A stretch of DNA of 64,000 nucleotides from Dactylis glomerata (taxonomy: Eukaryota > Streptophyta > Magnoliopsida > Poales > Poaceae): assembly GCA_007115705.1 (NCBI GenBank), contig QXEO01002115.1, positions 1,891,340-1,955,339 on the forward strand, read 5' to 3'. Of the stretch, positions 44,116 through 56,165 are shown in pieces. The translations under genes were made by a program, and so were the position numbers. Positions within the stretch are counted from its first letter, which is position 1. Each line of letters opens with the position of its first letter. The notes below the pieces were generated by a model. It had not been told where the DNA came from. It did no database searches and saw nothing but the letters and a program-made list of their open reading frames with translations.

Positions 44116-44732
44116 TTTCCACTTTCTGCGCCTAGCTCAAAGGCGTTAAAGAAAAGCACTCTTGGAAGATAACCCAATGTTTTCTTTTCAGTATTTTTTC
44201 TTTTATTTGAGTCTTGGAAGTTATTACTACTGTAATGACCTCTCTTTATCATTTTTATTTTGTTTTTGTGCTAAGAAGAACCTCTAATTTGAGGGAGGTA
44301 AGATTTGGAGAAGTTGCTGTCCTGAACAGATTTCTGCGCTGCATCGTAATAATTTGTGAACATTATTAGTATATATTTTTGATCTGTGATTTCTTGTGCA
44401 TATGCCCCAGGTTATTTTCAAACTTTTATTAGTTTTGCACTTTTCGATTTGAGCAACAGAAGGTCCTCGAAAAATCGATCTTTGTCAGCTGTTCTGTTTT
44501 GACAGATTCTGCCACTATTTGTGTTTGCCTCTCGAATGCTTTCTTTTTTAGTTCTTTTGACCATGGAACTTTTAAGGAAGTTGCTACAGTAGCTTATGCT
44601 TTAATGGATGGTATACTTGAGTTTGAAACTGAACCAAAAGAGTACATTTATTATCATGCTTACACTAATGTTGCTAATAGAATTGTGTGAAGTTTTGTAT
44701 GAAGTAAGTTTTCAAGTGTAGGGAATGGAGAG
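44116..44732 (+). other. 3' non-coding region of Athila-type element (partial)
   Basis: Begins with AAAGGCGTTAAAGAAAAGCACTC and aligns in the same order with the minus strand of 9130-8518. It ends at GGAATGGAGAG, where the chromovirus LTR starts. GAGAG (44728-44732) is the expected 5-bp target copy. Confidence 0.7.
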
Positions 44733-47700
44733 TGTAACAACTCAGAAAATTGTAATCCACTTCCTATGAATTAAAGTACCAAATTTTGGACCAAATAAAA
44801 CTTTCTCATTCATATTTCATGTATGCATGTATTTTCTATTATATGTCTTTTATGATTTCATGTGTATGATTATTTGTTGTGCAATAGTTAGTTAGTCCTA
44901 ACTTAACCAACAGAGACATTAGAGAAGGAGTATACAAGCCAAAGAAACCAAAAATAAAAACAATAAAGAAAATGAGAAGGATAAGTTGATCTAGGAAATC
45001 TTATTAACTACCCTACTTTGGACACCTAGAATAAGAAATCTGTAACTCAAGCAAAGGTGTGGTCAGTTAGTTGGGCTTAACCAAGTCACATACTAACTCA
45101 ACCAAGAAGTTTCTAACCAAAATTCAAATCAGAACTTCACTCAAACATCAGCCAAACTTTGAATCTGAAACAGTGACAATACCCTAAAATTCAAATGTGA
45201 TTTCTGCAAAACTTAATCTTTCTTTGTAACAAAAATATCCCTGGAACCCTTGTCCAATATGTTGAAGAACCACAGTGGCCGTTTTCAAAATTTTGAAATT
45301 CAAATTCTTGCGGGCATTTGACCGAACACCTGGAGAGTAAAAATCGGAGAAAATCGTGGTTACTGTGAGCCTCACTGTTCTAGCTCGCTTGAACCCTGTA
45401 GCCATGCCTAGAGAGTCTCCGCGGTCGAGCCCAGCCCCCTCTGCCCCGACCCGAGCCGTGAGAAAGGGAGGAGAAGAGGAAGACAGCGCCCAGGACCCCC
45501 TCTCTTCTTCCTCTGCTCGCTGCACGTCACCGACCGCCGTGACCTCGCCAGAGCCGACCCACAGCACCCCGTCGCCGAGACCGAACCCCTCCAGCACGCG
45601 AGCAAGGCCGTCGAGCCCGGTGTTGCCCGTGCACGTCGCCAGCACGCCCTGCGCCGGCCACCCACTGGGCGCCCTTGTCCCCGCCTCTCTGGCCTATAAA
45701 AACCCCCGCCGATCAAACGAGTGGACGCACACCATCCCCAGCTACCTCCCAGACACCCTCATCTCTCCCCGCTCGCTCTCGTTCGACGTCGCCAGCCCCG
45801 CCGGCGAGGTACTGGACGCGGAGGGCGCCGCCGCGTTCGACCTCCGTTGAGCAAGAGGACGTCGGGAATTGGTGGAGGAGTCTCGCCGGAGTCTTTTCCG
45901 CCCGTCGCCGTCAAGCTCTGCTTCCTCTACGCGCACCGCCGTCGCCGTCGTCTTCTTCTCTGCGCGCAGGTGAGCTTCCTCCTCGCCGACGAACACGACG
46001 CAGATGCGCCGTTGGATTAGAATCCAACGGCAGCATACCGATTCGGGTCACTTAAGTGACCTGACGAGTGGGACCCCCCTGTCAGTTCGTTTTAAAACGT
46101 TTCCCGCCGGGGCGAAACGGTATCGGGCCGGCCCGTTCGGGATTCTTCTGGATTCGGCCCGGTTCGGTTAAGTTTCGGTCCGATTCGATTTTATTTGTTT
46201 TCCCGCCCATTTGAATTAATTCAAATAAATTTCAGATATGATTTTCAAACTTTAATTCCAAGAGTTTTAGAAATCCATTTTTAGCAAATGAATATGCATT
46301 GGAAAGCTTAGGAAATGCTCTACCCTCTGAAACTGGTTAGAATTCAATTTGAGTTAGGGATTTAAATAAATAAGAATACTTTGACCATAGCTTTATTATT
46401 CTTAGGAAAATTCTAGAAAATTATTTAAACCTCCTAAAATTATGGAACTTGGTTTGTGAACTCAGTAATTAACTCCCCTACTGTTTAGTTCAACCTTAAT
46501 CACTCAAACCTTGTTAGTGGTACCAATTAGACCCTAATCCAATCCTAGTTGGTAGCATAAAATTATAAATCTCTATCTTACACTTAGAATTAGTTTTGCC
46601 CTCAAAACCAATTCACTTAAGTAATCTCTCCCCACTTGAACTAGTCCTAATACCCTTAGTTTAATACCAATGCTTAGAAAGTAAACCACTTATGGTACTT
46701 GGTAAAAAAATCTAACCCACACACTTAATGAAAACTTGGAAGAAAACTTGTAACCCAATTCACTAAAAATCCAACATGAACTCTATTGTTTGAAAACAAT
46801 GATGTGTGCTTGAAGTGACGTTAGTATTGTGTAGTGATTGTGTGTATTGTGTTTATTCGTTGTTAGACGCTAGTGTTGCGGAGGAGGATATTGAGGGGGA
46901 ATTCTATCAAGAAGAAGAAGACTACCCTGGACACTTTGCCAACCAAGGCAAGCCATCTTTTGAATCATACTCCACATACCTAGTTTTACTTTTGCATTCT
47001 ACTTGTTTTAAGTAAATTGCATGATTGAATTGCTAGAGTAGAATGATAGATGTGTAGTGATATCTTGCTTAGCAAGAGCATCAAGTTGAGTTTATCCAAC
47101 CCCATTTTAGTGGTAACATCACTCAAGGTAGTTGCTTAGTCGCTAATAAAATTGAGGCCATCTCTAAGTGGAACCCCATTTGAACTTGGTGGCTTGAACT
47201 TGAAAGCTTGAATTGGAGATTCTCCGACAGGATGGTTTTATGAAGGAAAAATAATCTTGACTAAGGACTATCGAACAGATTTGCTAAATGATGATAAGTG
47301 ATGTACCATGTGAGCCAACCATTACCGTACGACCACATTACCCCTAAATGGGAAGGGGCTTAGTCCGTAGCTTGTTTAACCTAGTGTGGGAGGCCTTGTA
47401 TCATCCTTTATAGAAGTGCACCGTGCGCGGGTACTTCTGAACCGAGTGGAAATTCCATTCATCCGGCATCCCGGAGCGGGCAAAACTAGAGACGCCGGAA
47501 CGGAGATGTCCGTGTCTCGGGCTCTAGGGAAGGATCCTATACTAGAGTGAGCAAGTGAAAGAGTTTGTTTGATTATCTGAACCTCGCATACTTTGTGTAT
47601 GACGATCCGTGGATTTCTCCCGGCAGATGTATCGAATCTTGTGGGTAAAGTGTACCCCTCTGCAGAGGTTTCCAAACTATTCAAATAGCCGCGTCCGCGG

Positions 47701-48312
47701 TCATGGACAGTTGGCAAGCTGTACTTGACTTTTGTCAAGAATATAAACAACCTATGATGAACTTGGTGAATGACTTGACTTGACTTGACATTGATCTTGA
47801 CACACTTGAAGTTCCTCTTTAGATTGAACTTAGAGAACTAAACCTCTTTTCTACCAATGAACCTTCTTGGGAAACAAAACTAGCTTTTGCAACTGAACTT
47901 AGTGCTTAGTCCACCATATCAACCTTGCATATTTACTTCATCATTTCATTTATAAGATGGTTTGCGAGTGCATCCAATGCACTCATGGCTGTGTCCCTGG
48001 CTATGAACTTGGCCAGACTATGGGGAAGAGTATCCGGAGGAAGGTTATGAAGAAGAGTACCAGAACTAAGATCGTCTCCTGAGTCGCCATTGCCTGTAGG
48101 GTGAAGGCATGGACCCGAAGACGTTATTTCCGCTGCTATATTGTGTTGTAATATGAACTTGGTCGCTATGACCATTGTATTTGAACCATCGTATTGTAAT
48201 GTCTATGGAACTGGTTACCAACTACGTTATGTGTATCACAACAATGATTCTGGGATTGTGGTGGAATGCATAACGGGCACTTCGAATTTGTGCTAAATTC
48301 GGGGGTGTCACA
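44733..48312 (+). repeat. 5' LTR of chromovirus (3.58 kb)
   Basis: Runs from TGTAACAAC to GGGGGTGTCACA, just before the primer site, giving TGT...ACA ends. It is unusually long. It contains a GC-rich segment (45380-46000) with a TATA box, a likely splice donor CGCAG|GTGAGC near 45970 and AT-rich remainder. Frames of 100-164 codons in the GC-rich part recur in the 3' LTR because the LTRs are copies; they are not separate genes. Confidence 0.9.
45695..45701 (+). promoter_or_regulatory. TATA box of chromovirus 5' LTR
   Basis: TATAAAA in the context GGCCTATAAAAACCCCCGCC; transcription would start some 25-35 bp downstream. The same box lies at 55104-55110 in the 3' LTR. Confidence 0.7.
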
Positions 48313-48315
48313 AGT

Positions 48316-48328
48316 TGGTATCAGAGCC
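48316..48328 (+). promoter_or_regulatory. Primer binding site, tRNA-Met
   Basis: TGGTATCAGAGCC, three bases after the LTR end, is complementary to the 3' end of initiator tRNA-Met, the usual primer of plant chromoviruses. Confidence 0.85.
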
Positions 48329-48525
48329 TAGGCTGACCATAGGAGACCTTAGTTAGAATGGGCGTTAAACGAAACCTTTATAAAAACAAAGAGATAAGTA
48401 ATGGTTTAAAATTGCTTAGTCTTTTCCTCTCTATTTACAAAGCTTTGTACATGCTTCAGTTTTTGCCTACTTAAAATTTTGCACACTGAGTGATCACTAA
48501 CTTAATCTAATCTAAAATTTTGTAG

Positions 48526-49308
48526 ATGGCCCCGGTATTCACTGAGCAGTACCAGTTGGGCCATGGTGGCAGCCTTTGTTTCGAGCGCGACCTCACCACC
48601 CTGACCTTGTTTCTGGATCGTCTGTATCCGGAGTTCAAGGGAGCCGTGCTCAATGAGCACCCGGATGGAGAGCTACGGTGGCTTGTCAGGGCCAGTTGCC
48701 GTGGCAAGAAGGGAGATTTGAGTTCTCCAAGGATCAAGTTTGAGCTTGTGGAGAACACTTGGGCCGATGGTTTGGTCCGAGGTATGCAGGAGATGCACGC
48801 CCGCTTATGCGGACTGCATGTGGAGGAGGTCCAGGGGGAGCGCTTTAGGAACTTTGCTCGGCGTGATGCGGACGGGCGTCCCGCAAACATGCCAGGGCAA
48901 AATGAGCCGAGTACCTACATCGATCACATGGACTTCTTGCTGTACTCCACTCAGCAGGAGGCAGATCGTGCCCATACCAAGGCCAACCTTGAGCACTTCG
49001 CACTTGTGGAGGCAAGGAGCACCATCAGGATCCTTGCTAGGGATCGCAAGGGCCTTCGTCGCCAGCGCGATGAGAGGGATCATACCATTGAGGAGTTGAA
49101 GGCCAATGTGGCTGAGCTGACTGAGTACATCGAGAGTCTAGAGAGCCACCTTGGTGAGGAGGAAGGCATTGATCTCCGCAATGAGGATAATGCCCTCATT
49201 AGTGACGAGGATGACTTCATGGAGGACCTTGATGATGAGGAGCGTGATGAGGATGCTGGATTCATTGTGGATGATGAGGAGGAAGACCCCGAGGAGACCG
49301 ATGTTTAG
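48526..49308 (+). CDS. Accessory ORF upstream of gag in chromovirus
   Basis: An intact 260-codon frame begins at an ATG directly preceded by TTTTGTAG, which looks like a splice acceptor. I recognise no catalytic domain. The first 130 residues are globular (QYQLGHGGSLCFERDL, LDRLYPEFKGAVL, LRWLVRASCRGKKGD). A helical heptad-like stretch follows (TIEELKANVAELTEYIESLE, about residues 185-205), and the last 50 residues are nearly all Asp/Glu. It lies in a different frame from gag and ends 278 bp before it. It has no stop although gag-pol has three. Possible roles are RNA or protein binding during particle assembly; this is a guess. Confidence 0.65.
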   Translation: MAPVFTEQYQLGHGGSLCFERDLTTLTLFLDRLYPEFKGAVLNEHPDGELRWLVRASCRGKKGDLSSPRIKFELVENTWADGLVRGMQEMHARLCGLHVEEVQGERFRNFARRDADGRPANMPGQNEPSTYIDHMDFLLYSTQQEADRAHTKANLEHFALVEARSTIRILARDRKGLRRQRDERDHTIEELKANVAELTEYIESLESHLGEEEGIDLRNEDNALISDEDDFMEDLDDEERDEDAGFIVDDEEEDPEETDV

Positions 49309-49586
49309 ATTGGAGATCCCCGTGTTATCTAGTTATGAGTTTTACTTTAAGTCACTTCGTGTAGGTGTGAGTTGTATCCCCCTCTCTAGTAGACGAGTCG
49401 CAATGGTTTGATGTAAACCATTTGTAATGTGTGAACTCGTATGTATGATATGTTTGATGCTTGTTGAATGAAATATGAATTTGGCCCTTAAGGCCTTAGT
49501 AAGACAAAAAAAATTGCATCATCCATGTTACATTTAAATCTTAGCAAATTAGTTTTTCCCTCTTGTCTTACACACCTCATCTTCAG

Positions 49587-52500
49587 ATGCCGCGAGCACC
49601 CCCACCCCCGAACCCGGAAATGGCCGAACTGCTAAGGTTGATCATGGAAGACCGAGAAGCAGCCCGAGCTGAGCGCCAAGCTAACTTGGCCACCCTTCAG
49701 CAGCTAACCCAGATGGCAATGAACCACAACAATGGCAATGGGAATGGCCATGGTGAAGTAGAGAACAATGGCCATGGTGATCACCGATCCAAGTTAAGGA
49801 GTTTCCAAAACACCAACCCACCTATGTTCACTAAGTCTGAAGAACCATTAGATGCTGATGACTGGCTTCGCACTATGGAGAACAATTTGGCAGTCGCCGA
49901 AGTTGGTGAAAATGAGAAGGTCTTGTACACCACCCACTATCTTGCTGGAGCCGCAAGAGCTTGGTGGGATAGCACTCGTGCAATGCAAGCCCAAGGGTAT
50001 GTGATGCCTTGGGAGGAGTTCAAGAGCAAGTTTAGAAAAGCCCATGTTCCTTTAGGATTGGTTAAAAGGATGAGAGATGAGTTCAGAAATCTGAAGCAAG
50101 GTTCCCTATCTGTGGTTGACTACCGTGACAAGTTCCTTACCTTGTCTAGGTATGCCCCAGATGACACCAATACCACTGAGAAGAAGCAAAAAAGGTTTCT
50201 GGATGGACTTCATGATGAGATGCAATGTGTCTTGGTCAGCATTCACTTTGCAGACCTGGAGTCATTGGTTGACTCTGCCATTCAGATGGAAGGCAAACTC
50301 AAGCAAGCTGCAGAGAACCGCAAGCGCCGTATGATATATCAAGGCAACTCAAGCAACTTGTAGAAGCCAAGGGGAAATCCACCTATGGGTTTCGCCCCTA
50401 GACCTATGAGGCCATCTGCACCTGCTCCGCGTCCCAACTTTCCCAACCGTCCGCCCGGTAACAACTTCAACCGTGCACCTCCGAGACCTAATGGCAACAA
50501 CTTCAACCCCAATGCTCCAAGGCCCAATGGAGCACCTGTGCCACCCAAGTCTGGTGACAAGTCTGGTGTTACCTGTTATGAGTGCGGACTCAAAGGGCAC
50601 TACTCCAGTGAGTGCCCCAAGAAGCTGAATGATGCATCCAAGACCACTGCTCCTGCTCAGCAGCAGCGCCGTGTTGGAAATGGCAAGAATTATCCACCAA
50701 GGAACCAGCCTCACCCCCGAGGCCGTCTGAATCACATGAATGTTGAAGAAGCTCAGGAAGCAACCGACGTTGTGCTTGGTATGTTCCCTGTTAATTCAGT
50801 TCCTGCAAGAGTTCTGTTTGATTCTAGAGCTTCACACTCATTTGTTACCCAGTTATTCGTTGATAAAAGTGGACTTCAACCAACACCCCTGAAAAATACC
50901 ATGTCTGTGCAAATACCCGGGTAAATAACCAAGGCTAGTTGGACCCGCTTGGCAGTGCCCATAGAAATCCATGGGATATCATTCCTAGCCAGTTTGATTG
51001 TGTTAGGAACCAAGGGATTGGAAGTAGTCCTAGGTATGGATTGGATGTCTCAACATCAAGGAATTATAGATTGTGCCAAAAAGACCATCACCATGAGGAG
51101 TAGCCATGGAATTGTAGTAAAGCATGTGTCGGTTAAACCCACCCAAATCCCCAGATGTCATAAGAGTATCTCAGGGCCAACTCTGGAGCAAGTCCCCATC
51201 GTCTGTGAATACCCGGATGTTTTTCCCGATGAGCTACCCGGAATGCCACCAGATCGGGATATTGAGTTTATCATTGAGCTTATCCCCGGAACTGGATCCA
51301 TAGCCCAACGACCCTATCGTATGAACCCAGCTGAACTAGTGGAGTTGAAGAAGCAATTGGATGACCTTTTGAGTAAGGGATTGATTCAACCAAGTTCCTC
51401 TGCTTGGAGATCACCCGTCTTGTTTGTGGATAAAAGTGACGGTTCCAGCCGACTGTGCACTGATTACCGCAAGCTAAATGATGTGACCATCAAGAATAAG
51501 TATCCTCTCCCAAAGATTGATGATCTGTTTGACCAATTGACTGGAGCTCGAGTCTTCTCAAAGATAGACCTTAGAACTGGATACCATCAACTGAAGATCC
51601 GTGCAACTGATATTCCCAAAACAGCCTTCACTACCCGATACGGATTGTATGAGTACACCGTAATGTCCTTTGGATTAACCAATGCCCCTGCTTATTTCAT
51701 GAACCTCATGAATAAGGTTTTCATGGAGTTTTTGGATAAGTTTGTTGTTGTCTTCATTGATGACATTCTTATCTACTCCAAGTCTGAAGAAGAGCATGCA
51801 ACCCATTTGAGATTAATCTTAGAGACTCTTAGAGAGCATCAGCTATATGCCAAGTTCAGTAAATGTGAGTTCTGGTTGAAGGAAGTTGGATTCTTAGGCC
51901 ATGTATTATCAGCTGGAGGAATATCGGTAGACCCAAAGAAGATCAAATCAGTCATGGAATGGGAAGCCCCTACCACTCAAACTGAAGTTAGAGGTTTTCT
52001 CGGTTTAACCGGATATTACCATAAATTTGTTGAAGGGTTTTCAAGCATTGCCCGGCCAATGACCCAACTGTTGAAGAAGGACAAGATTTTTGAATGGACC
52101 CCTAAGTCTGAAGAGAGTTTTCAAGAGCTCAAGAAGCGACTGGTGACCGCCCCCGTCCTGACCATGCCCGATATCACCAAGAACTTTGATGTCTATTGCG
52201 ACGCCTCCAAACTTGGACTTGGTTGTGTGTTAATGCAAGAAGGCAAGGTCATAGCTTACCTCTCCCGGTAGCTTCGACCTCATGAAGAAAATTATCCAAC
52301 CCATGATCTGGAGTTAGCAGCCATAGTTCTAGCTTTGAAGACCTGGAGGCACTATCTTATGGGCAACCGTTGCGAGATCTACACTGACCACAAGAGTTTG
52401 AAGTATATTTTCACTCAGAAGGAGTTAAACATGACGCAAAGAAGATGGACAGAGTTGATCAAGGACTATGATCTGGAAATTCATTATCATCCCGGTAAGG

Positions 52501-54098
52501 CCAATGTAGTGGCCGATGCATTAAGTAGAAAGCCATGCTCCTTGAATATGATGATCAAAGAGGAGCAACCGATGTTGCACCAAGAGCTTGAAAAATTTGG
52601 ATTGGAACTAGTCAGTCGAGGATTCTTAGCCAACCTTGAGTTTCAACCCACCTTGATGAGCCAAATTAAAGAAGCCCAGAAGGGAAATGAGAGTATTGAC
52701 GGAATTAAGCGCAGAATTGGTTCTGGCAAGGTGCCAGGATTTGAAGAAGATGATCAAGGAGTTCTTTGGTATAAAGGACGCATTTGTGTGCCTGCGGGTT
52801 CGGAACTGAAGGAAGTTATTATGAAGGAAGCCCATGAGACACCTTACTCCATTCATCCTGGTGGAACCAAGATGTATCAAGATTTAAAGGAACAGTTTTG
52901 GTGGCATGGAATGAAGCGTGAGATTGCATCGTTCATATCTAAGTGTGATATTTGTCAAAGAGTCAAGGCTGAACATCAACGTCCTGCAGGATTGCTGCAA
53001 CCTTTGGAAGTTCCGGAATGGAAGTGGGAATCTGTTGGAATGGATTTCATCACTGGATTTCCAAGGTCTAGCCGCGGAAATGACTCTATCTGGGTCATTG
53101 TGGATAGACTGACCAAAGTTGTCCACTTTATTCCTGTCAAGACCACTTATACCTCAGGACAGCTGGCAGATCTGTACCTATCCAGAATTGTTAGTTTGCA
53201 TGGAGTCCCTAAAACCATAGTTTCTGATCGAGGAACCCAATTCACCTCAAGATTTTGGAGAAGTTTGCATCAAGCCTTGGGAACCAAATTAGCCTTTAGC
53301 ACAGCTTACCACCCTCAGACTGATGGACAGACCGAAAGAGTAAATCAGATACTTGAAGATATGTTGAGAGCCTGTGTTCTAGCCTATGGGGCTAAGTGGG
53401 AAGATTGTCTGCCTTTCGCGGAGTTTTCCTACAACAACAGTTATCAAGCTAGTTTGCAAATGGCCCCATTTGAAGCTCTATATGGAAGAAAGTGTCGTAC
53501 CCCTTTGAATTGGTCAGAAACAGGAGACAGTCAGATATTTGGGCCTGGCATTCTGCAAGAAGCTGAGGAGAAAGTTTGCATGATTCGTGAGTACCTCAAG
53601 GCAGCCCAGTCTAAACAGAAGAGTTATGCTGACAAAAGACGTAGAGAACTGACCTTTCAGATTGGAGATTTTGTTTATCTTAGAGTATCACCTCTCAAGG
53701 GAATGCAGAGATTCCAAGTCAAAGGAAATCTTGCACCAAGATATATTGGACCCTTCCAGGTGCTAAGCCGCAAAGAGGAAGTGTCTTATCAGCTGGAAAT
53801 GCCCCCTGAATTGTCTGAAGTGCACGATGTCTTTCACGTGTCTTTACTTCGGAAATGTCTTGAAGTGCCGGAGAAGCCAGAAATCTTCAAGAATATTGAT
53901 CACCGTTCTGTGGACATCTACAAGGATTTGACCTATCGTGAAGTGCCTACCCGTATCCTCGAGGAAGCCTATCGAACCACTCGAACCCGAAGCATCAAGT
54001 TTCTAAAAGTTCAGTGGAGTAATCACACCGAGGATGAAGCCACTTGGGAACGAGAAGATTACCTTCAGAAAGAGTTTCCCAATCTTTTCAGTTCTTAA
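49587..54098 (+). pseudogene. Chromovirus gag-pol polyprotein with three in-frame stops
   Basis: One frame spans gag (DADDWLRTMENNLAVA, LAGAARAWWDS), a CCHC knuckle (CYECGLKGHYSSEC), protease, reverse transcriptase (KIDLRTGYHQLKI, VVFIDDILIYSK), RNase H (FDVYCDASKLGLGCVL), integrase with HHCC zinc finger (CDICQRVKAEHQ), DDE core (GMDFITGFP, TIVSDRGTQFTSRFW, QTERVNQILEDML) and a C-terminal chromodomain (FLKVQWSNHTEDEATWE). Stops are TAG 50361-50363, TAA 50922-50924 and TAG 52269-52271. Both TAGs sit where CAG fits. The protease loop reads DSRASHSF where DSGASHSF is usual, consistent with a G-to-A change. There are no frameshifts. The chromodomain and domain order place it in the Tekay/Del branch. 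It is inactive as a source of enzymes, though RT and integrase catalytic residues remain. Confidence 0.92.
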
Positions 54099-54128
54099 TT
54101 AGTGAATATCGGGGACGAGATTCTTTTT

Positions 54129-54141
54129 AAGGGGGGAAGAT
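54129..54141 (+). promoter_or_regulatory. Polypurine tract of chromovirus
   Basis: AAGGGGGGAAGAT directly before the 3' LTR; it would prime plus-strand synthesis. Confidence 0.8.
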
Positions 54142-56145
54142 TGTAACAACTCAGAAAATTGTAATCCACTTCCTATGAATTAAAGTACCAAATTTTGGAC
54201 CAAATAAAACTTTCTCATTCATATTTCATGTATGCATGTATTTTCTATTATATGTCTTTTATGATTTCATGTGTATGATTATTTGTTGTGCAATAGTTAG
54301 TTAGTCCTAACTTAACCAACAGAGACATTAGAGAAGGAGTATACAAGCCAAAGAAACCAGAAATAAAAATAATAAAGAAAATGAGAAGGATAAGTTGATC
54401 TAGGAAATCTTATTAACTACCCTACTTTGGACACCTAGAATAAGAAATCTGTAACTCAAGCAAAGGTGTGGTCAGTTAGTTGAGCTTAACCAAGTCACAT
54501 ACTAACTCAACCAAGAAGTTTCTAACCAAAATTCAAATCAGAACTTCACTCAAACATCAGCCAAACTTTGAATCTGAAACAGTGACAATACCCTAAAATT
54601 CAAATGTGATTTCTGCAAAACTTACTCTTTCTTTGTAACAAAAATATCCCTGGAACCCTTGTCCAATATGTTGAAGAACCACAGTGGCCGTTTTCAAAAA
54701 TTTGAAATTCAAATTCTTGCGGGCATTTGACCGAACACCTGGAGAGTAAAAATCGGAGAAAATCGTGGTTACTGTGAGCCTCACTGTTCTAGCTCGCTTG
54801 AACCCTGTAGCCATGCCTAGAGAGTCTCCGCGGTCGAGCCCAGCCCCCTCTGCCACGACCCGAGCCGTGAGAAAGGGAGGAGAAGAGGAAGACAGCGCCC
54901 AGGACCCCCTCTCTTCTTCCTCTGCTCGCTGTACGTCACCGACCGTCGTGACCTCGCCAGAGCCGACCCACAGCACCCCGTCGCCGAGACCGAACCCCTC
55001 CAGCACGCGAGCAAGGCCGTCAAGCCCGGTGTCGCCCGTGCACGTCGCCAGCACGCCCTACGCCGGCCACCCACTGGGCGCCCTTGTCCCCGCCTCTCTG
55101 GCCTATAAAAACCCCCGCCGATCAAACGAGTGGACGCACACCATCCCCAGCTACCTCCCAGACACCCTCACCTCTCCCCGCTCGCTCTCGTTCGACGTCG
55201 CCAGCCCCGCCGGCGAGGTACTGGACGCGGAGGGCGCCGCCGCGTTCGACCTCCGTTGAGCAAGAGGACGCCGGGAATTGGTGGAGGAGTCTCGCCGGAG
55301 TCTTTTCCGCCCGTCGCCGTCAAGCTCTGCTTCCTCTACGCGCGCCGCCATCGCCGTCGTCTTCTTCTCTGCGCGCAGGTGAGCTTCCTCCTTGCCGACG
55401 AACACGACGCAGATGCGCCGTTGGATTATAATCCAACGGCAGCATACCGATTCGGGTCACTTAAGTGACCTGACGAGTGGGACCCCCTGTCAGTTCGTTT
55501 TAAAATGTTTCCCGCCGGGGCGAAACGGTATCGGGCCGGCCCGTTCAGGATTCTTCTGGATTCGGCCCGGTTCGGTTAAGTTTCGGTCCGATTCGATTTT
55601 ATTTGTTTTCCCGCCCATTTGAATTAATTCAAATAAATTTCAGATATGATTTTCAAACTTTAATTCCAAGAGTTTTAGAAATCCATTTTTAGCAAATGAA
55701 TATGCGTTGGAAAGCTTAGGAAATGCTCTACCCTCTGAAACTGGTTAGAATTCAATTTGAGTTAGGGATTTAAATAAATAAGAATACTTTGACCATAGCT
55801 TTATTATTCTTAGGAAAATTCTAGAAAATTATTTAAACCTCCTAAAATTATGGAACTTGGTTTGTGAACTCACTAATTAACTCCCCTACTGTTTAGTTCA
55901 ACCTTAATCACTCAAACCTTGTTAGTGGTACCAATTAGACCCTAATACAATCCTAGTTGGTAGCATAAAATGATAAATCTCTATCTTACACTTAGAATTA
56001 GTTTTGCCCTCAAAACCAATTCACTTAAGTAATCTCTCCCCACTTGAACTAGTCCTAATACCCTTAGTTTAATACCAATGCTTAGAAAGTAAACCACTTA
56101 TGGTACTTGGTAGAAAAATCTAACCCACACACTTAATGAAAACTT
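54142..56145 (+). repeat. 3' LTR of chromovirus (first 2.0 kb)
   Basis: Aligns with 44733 to about 46725 with about 1.2% difference by eye, and stops at AAAACTT where CACTA DNA begins. The remaining 1.58 kb or so and the second GAGAG target copy should follow the CACTA element, outside the window. Confidence 0.9.
56143..56145. repeat. CACTA target duplication, left copy (CTT)
   Basis: CACTA elements duplicate three bases. CTT directly precedes CACTAGTAGAAAA; the second copy is off-window, so this is inferred. Confidence 0.5.
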
Positions 56146-56165
56146 CACTAGTAGAAAATAGGGCA

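Larger units (their letters stand above)
41439..44732 (+). mobile_element. Athila/Sabrina-type Gypsy element, left part, interrupted
   Basis: The layout is a 5' LTR (41439 to about 43090), primer site (43102), degenerate gag-protease frame (43255-44115) and non-coding 3' region. The last aligns with the reverse complement of 8518-9130 in the composite element, so the two are related subfamilies. At 44733 a chromovirus LTR starts inside this 3' region. The remainder, about 2.3 kb by comparison plus a 3' LTR, should lie right of the window. Confidence 0.8.
44733..56145 (+). mobile_element. Tekay-like chromovirus (Gypsy), 3' LTR interrupted
   Basis: Two direct LTRs begin TGTAACAACTCAGAAAATTG at 44733 and 54142. 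Between them are a tRNA-Met primer site, an accessory ORF, gag-pol with chromodomain, and a polypurine tract. The 3' LTR breaks at 56145 (equivalent to about 46725 in the 5' LTR) where a CACTA element starts. By eye the overlapping LTR segments differ at roughly two dozen of about 2,000 positions, so this is a recent insertion. Confidence 0.92.

Noticed and set aside
45356..46055. Frames of 102-164 codons, repeated at 54765-55468
   Set aside because: GC-rich LTR leader; frames overlap on three frames and both strands, with Ser/Pro/Arg bias.
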